From a bacterium (lineage in GTDB: Bacteria > UBP6 > JAFGXH01), in NCBI GenBank assembly GCA_027064085.1, contig JAMOQH010000184.1, positions 1 through 26,982 on the forward strand: a stretch of 26,982 nt of DNA, given 5' to 3'. A program made the translations under genes and the position numbers. Shown piece after piece: positions 24,441-26,982 of the stretch. The notes beneath the pieces were generated by a model. That model had not been told where the DNA came from. It ran no database searches and was given only the letters and a program-made list of their open reading frames with translations. Numbering within the stretch: the first letter of the stretch is position 1; the number at the start of each line of letters is the position of its first letter.

Positions 24441-26438
24441 TCATCTTATTTCTTTCTTTGCTTCGGTATCATAGGGTATTAATGAATACAGTTTTTTAAA
24501 ATTTAACTTTGCTTTAGAAGAATCTTTTAACATTTTATACATTCTTCCTAAAAATCTATAACCATCAGGATATTTTTCCATCTCTTTCATTAAAGTTTCA
24601 AGTTTTAATAAATATGATTTAGCTTTTCCTAAATCATTTTGCCAAATAAAAATAAAATTTAAATAATATAGATATACCTTAAATTCATAATTATCTTCAA
24701 ATAAAGTAATTGCTTCATTTACATACTCTAAAGCTCTTTCATATTTTCCAACCTTAACTGCTTTTTTACATTTATTAAATAATTCTTCTGATTTAAATAA
24801 AGATTCTGCATCAAAAGTTTCACCAACACCACTATTTAATTCATTAATATATTCTTCAAGTTTTTGCTGAGTTGAAATTTTATTATATGCGGTAGAAATA
24901 TAGGTATAATATTTAGTTTTTAATTCTCTAAGTTCCTCATTAGATTCTTTATTTAACTTATCAGGATGATAATCTTTAGCCGCTTTTATATAAATCTTTC
25001 TAATCTTAGACAATGGCGTATCTTGTGAAACACCTAAAGTAACAAAATGATTATTTTCTTTCTCAATTTTTAAAATTTGAGATTTTAAAGTTTGTATTTC
25101 TTCTAAAATATTTTTTGAACTAACAAATTCTCCCTTTTGGACAAATCTAAGTTTATATAAAACATAAATTAATTTTTTGAAAACAGGTAATATCTCAGCT
25201 TTTTGTTTTAATAAAGCATTTATAAATTGCTTGGTTGTAACTTTATTATTAATTTTATTTAATAGTTTAAATTCTGTTGGTCCTAATTTTAAATACTTAT
25301 TATAACTAAATTTTCTTTCGTCTTTTATAATGACAAACTCTTCAATTTTTTTTATATGAAGCTCAACAATATCCATTGGAATCAATTTAGATGTAAATTT
25401 CCACATATGAGATAAAAAATCAATATTTAAACTTGTATCATTACTAGTAACCCCTTGCTTAAAAAGAAATTTTCCGTTATCTACTTTAAAAATTTCTTCT
25501 AATCTGTACATTACAAGCTCCTTTAATAAATCATAAATTTGAGAAGCATCTATTTTTTTTTCGGAAATCAACTTAGGAATGATTACTGTATCAGCTAAAG
25601 TTTCATCATAATGTGTAATAATATTCTTTTTTTCTTTTAAATATCTAGGTAACGACAAATCAAGTCTATTACTAGAAATATAAGCTAATTTTCCTTTTTT
25701 AAAACTAACTTCATATAAATCAGACTTTCTTGTTATTTCTAGAAGCCCTGTTAGTTTATCTAAAGAATATGTAAACAACAAAGACAGTAAAGGTTTTGTA
25801 GATAATAGTCCTTTTATATTTTCTTCTGAGAGTTTTTTAATTTTCTTAATCTCAATTTTAGGTTTTTTTTCAAAAGAACTGATTTCAGAAAAATCAATTG
25901 ATTTAATATTTTCCATTTCTTCTAAATCTTCAGCTATAACTTTTTTAACTTTTTTCGGTCTCTCCCTAACCTTTTCTTCTTTTATAGGCTTAAAGTCTTT
26001 ACCTGCTAAAATTAATTCAATTTTATTAAATAATCTTTTTTTTATCTTATTAAACTCTACAATCATATCATCTAAAATAACTTCATAATTTCCTTCAATT
26101 TTACCCTGTTTAATTAAATTTAAAAATTTTTCGTTATTAAAAGGCCCCATGGTAATATTAAAAGTAGTTTTTACTTTATATTCTGATTTTTTATTTATTA
26201 AATTTAAAAATGTCTCATTATAGAGTTCTTCTTGATCTGCGGATAAAAAAGAATCTAGATTTGGTAATATTTCTCTAATAGTTTTCCATGTTTCTTGATC
26301 TTCTGAAACTTTTTCATTTCCAGTAAATTTTTTATTATACATTATCTCTTTTAATTGTTCATATTTTAATGGACCAATGATATTTTTATCTTTTTTTATG
26401 TAGTACATTGAAAATATCTTGCTTTTTTCTTCAACCAT
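24441..26438 (-). CDS. GYF / DUF4388 (PATAN) / J-domain / TPR protein
   Basis: A 665-residue multidomain protein. It has a GYF_2 domain (about 11-57, YYIKKDKNIIGPLKYEQL), a second degenerate GYF-like unit (about 95-135, GPFNNEKFLNLIKQGKI), a charged linker (150-205), a DUF4388/PATAN-type domain (about 208-330, LTGLLEI...VSFKKGKLAYI), and a winged-helix-like region (380-440). A J-domain follows (about 462-520) with the HPD triad (491-493) that stimulates Hsp70, and TPR-like helices (550-660) end it. The combination is typical of deltaproteobacterial-type genomes and implies a link between protein-interaction modules and DnaK. Sitting tail to tail with clpB, it may serve the same proteostasis pathway, though this is inference. 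AAGGAG precedes the ATG at 26438. Confidence 0.85.
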   Translation of the reverse strand: MVEEKSKIFSMYYIKKDKNIIGPLKYEQLKEIMYNKKFTGNEKVSEDQETWKTIREILPNLDSFLSADQEELYNETFLNLINKKSEYKVKTTFNITMGPFNNEKFLNLIKQGKIEGNYEVILDDMIVEFNKIKKRLFNKIELILAGKDFKPIKEEKVRERPKKVKKVIAEDLEEMENIKSIDFSEISSFEKKPKIEIKKIKKLSEENIKGLLSTKPLLSLLFTYSLDKLTGLLEITRKSDLYEVSFKKGKLAYISSNRLDLSLPRYLKEKKNIITHYDETLADTVIIPKLISEKKIDASQIYDLLKELVMYRLEEIFKVDNGKFLFKQGVTSNDTSLNIDFLSHMWKFTSKLIPMDIVELHIKKIEEFVIIKDERKFSYNKYLKLGPTEFKLLNKINNKVTTKQFINALLKQKAEILPVFKKLIYVLYKLRFVQKGEFVSSKNILEEIQTLKSQILKIEKENNHFVTLGVSQDTPLSKIRKIYIKAAKDYHPDKLNKESNEELRELKTKYYTYISTAYNKISTQQKLEEYINELNSGVGETFDAESLFKSEELFNKCKKAVKVGKYERALEYVNEAITLFEDNYEFKVYLYYLNFIFIWQNDLGKAKSYLLKLETLMKEMEKYPDGYRFLGRMYKMLKDSSKAKLNFKKLYSLIPYDTEAKKEIR

Positions 26439-26463
26439 TTATTTACTCCTTCACAATTTTACT

Positions 26464-26492
26464 ATTATATTGTTTTTTTTTATTTATTTCAA
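26464..26492 (-). promoter_or_regulatory. Strong promoter of the GYF/J-domain gene
   Basis: On the minus strand, TTGAAA (26492-26487), a 17-bp spacer and consensus TATAAT (26469-26464), 25 bp before the ATG. The 54-bp repeat copy (26500-26553) lies immediately upstream of the -35, where an activator or UP-type element would act. Confidence 0.65.
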
Positions 26493-26499
26493 TTTTTTA

Positions 26500-26553
26500 T
26501 TTTATTTTAAGTTTAGTTTACAAAATAAATCATTATCAGACTTTAAGTAACTA
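26500..26553 (-). repeat. 54-bp dispersed element, copy 2, inverted
   Basis: The reverse complement matches 11692-11745 at 52 of 54 positions. The two differences are at 26544 and 26508. Relative to the element, the GYF/J gene here occupies the place the MATE gene occupies at copy 1. In this copy the -35-like TTGAAA of copy 1 has become TTAAAA, and the usable -35 lies further downstream. Confidence 0.75.
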
Positions 26554-26561
26554 AATTTTAA

Positions 26562-26582
26562 CAACTAAACAATATTTAGTTG
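26562..26582. promoter_or_regulatory. 8-bp inverted repeat upstream of the beta-helix gene
   Basis: CAACTAAA (26562-26569) and TTTAGTTG (26575-26582) are perfect reverse complements with a five-base spacer. The AACTAAA/TTTAGTT core also occurs at 26512-26518 and 26549-26555 in copy 2 of the repeat, giving four related half-sites in 71 bp. A cluster of binding sites is plausible. Confidence 0.4.
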
Positions 26583-26588
26583 ATTTAT

Positions 26589-26617
26589 TTGAATATATTG
26601 AAGTCTATTAAGATAAT
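26589..26617 (+). promoter_or_regulatory. Putative promoter of the beta-helix-like gene
   Basis: TTGAAT (26589-26594), a 17-bp spacer and GATAAT (26612-26617), 24 bp before the ATG at 26642. Confidence 0.5.
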
Positions 26618-26641
26618 CATTTATTTATCAAGGAGATTTTT

Positions 26642-26982
26642 ATGAAAACAATGGTTCTAGCTCTTTCTTTTCTTTTTGCAATATCTGCACTAGCAAAAGA
26701 TTATACTATTTTAGTTGCACCTAAAAAAACAGAAGCATACAAAAATGGTAAAAAATTAAAAAATGGTGATAATATTTTTTTTAAAAACAAATTATTCAAG
26801 GCAATGAGAAAAGCGGCAGAAATTCTTTCTACTAACAAAGGTGATACCGTTAATATTAAAATCTCAGCAGGTGAATATTTTGGTAAAACAAAATCAGGTA
26901 CATGGGGATTCCCGGAAATAAAAAGCCCAAAAGGAACTTTAAGAATCTTGGGTGGATATGATAACAACTTTAAAAAAAGAGC
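26642..26982 (+). CDS. Secreted protein start, beta-helix-like, cut by window end
   Basis: An open frame from the ATG at 26642 continues past the window end, with 113 full codons visible. Residues 1-19 are a Sec signal peptide with a likely cleavage after ALA (MKTMVLALSFLFAISALA|KD). The mature part includes VNIKISAGEYFG and LRILGGYDNNFKKR. Strands of this kind, ending in GGY-x-x-x-F, are typical of the N-terminal portion of DUF1565/polymorphic outer-membrane parallel beta-helix proteins. AAGGAG (26630-26635) supports the start. Function is unknown; surface or periplasmic carbohydrate- or protein-binding roles are common for the fold. Confidence 0.75.
   Translation, partial: MKTMVLALSFLFAISALAKDYTILVAPKKTEAYKNGKKLKNGDNIFFKNKLFKAMRKAAEILSTNKGDTVNIKISAGEYFGKTKSGTWGFPEIKSPKGTLRILGGYDNNFKKR

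Noticed and set aside
1-26982. tRNA, rRNA, CRISPR arrays, insertion sequences
   Set aside because: No tRNA T-loop-like signatures, no regularly spaced repeats and no transposase-like frames were noticed; short or divergent RNA genes could be missed by eye.

Overview
The window is very AT-rich DNA, densely packed on both strands, from what looks like a fermentative diderm bacterium. Evidence for an outer membrane is a predicted beta-barrel protein ending in Phe, a lipoprotein carrying EGF-like and RCC1 repeats, and a secreted beta-helix-like protein. Evidence for fermentation is a pta-ackA pair and a lysine 5,6-aminomutase beta subunit. The MJ0042-type zinc finger on a TPR protein and the GYF/DUF4388/J-domain/TPR architecture are typical of deltaproteobacterial-grade lineages (Myxococcota, Bradymonadota and relatives). 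I infer a low-GC member of that broad group, with modest confidence. No rRNA, tRNA, CRISPR array, transposase or phage gene was seen.

Layout. (1) 1-2018, minus strand: the first codons of a secreted protein, then a 621-residue lipoprotein with four EGF-like repeats and a seven-blade RCC1-like propeller. (2) 2107-6043, plus strand: an NAD-metabolism operon (outer-membrane barrel, glutamine-dependent nadE, and an nrtR Nudix-type regulator). It is headed by a perfect 14+7+14 inverted repeat laid over the promoter, and tailed by what looks like the dead stub of a nicotinamidase-type gene. (3) 6072-8876: rpsU, then pta and ackA. (4) 8877-13116: a large SF2 helicase with a two-helix membrane hairpin, divergent from a MATE exporter. 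(5) 13258-15775: an N6-adenine methyltransferase overlapping a PilZ-like gene. (6) 15783-17345, minus strand: an EI24/CysZ-like membrane protein followed by kamE without kamD. (7) 17428-18743: a solitary AAA/DUF4143 ATPase gene bracketed by two perfect palindromes. (8) 18936-24437: a membrane-anchored zinc-finger/TPR protein, then clpB. (9) 24441-26982: a GYF/DUF4388/J/TPR protein on the minus strand, divergent from the start of a secreted beta-helix-like gene.

The most informative regulatory signals are two. The first is the inverted repeat at 2116-2150, which has the GT-N7-AC core reported for NrtR operators and so ties the outer-membrane barrel to NAD supply. The second is a 54-bp element at 11692-11745 that recurs in inverted orientation at 26500-26553 with 52/54 identity. 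Both copies lie in divergent promoter regions, and their only two differences fall at positions that pair with each other. In addition, three convergent gene pairs end 0, 3 and 7 bp apart, leaving no room for intergenic terminators.
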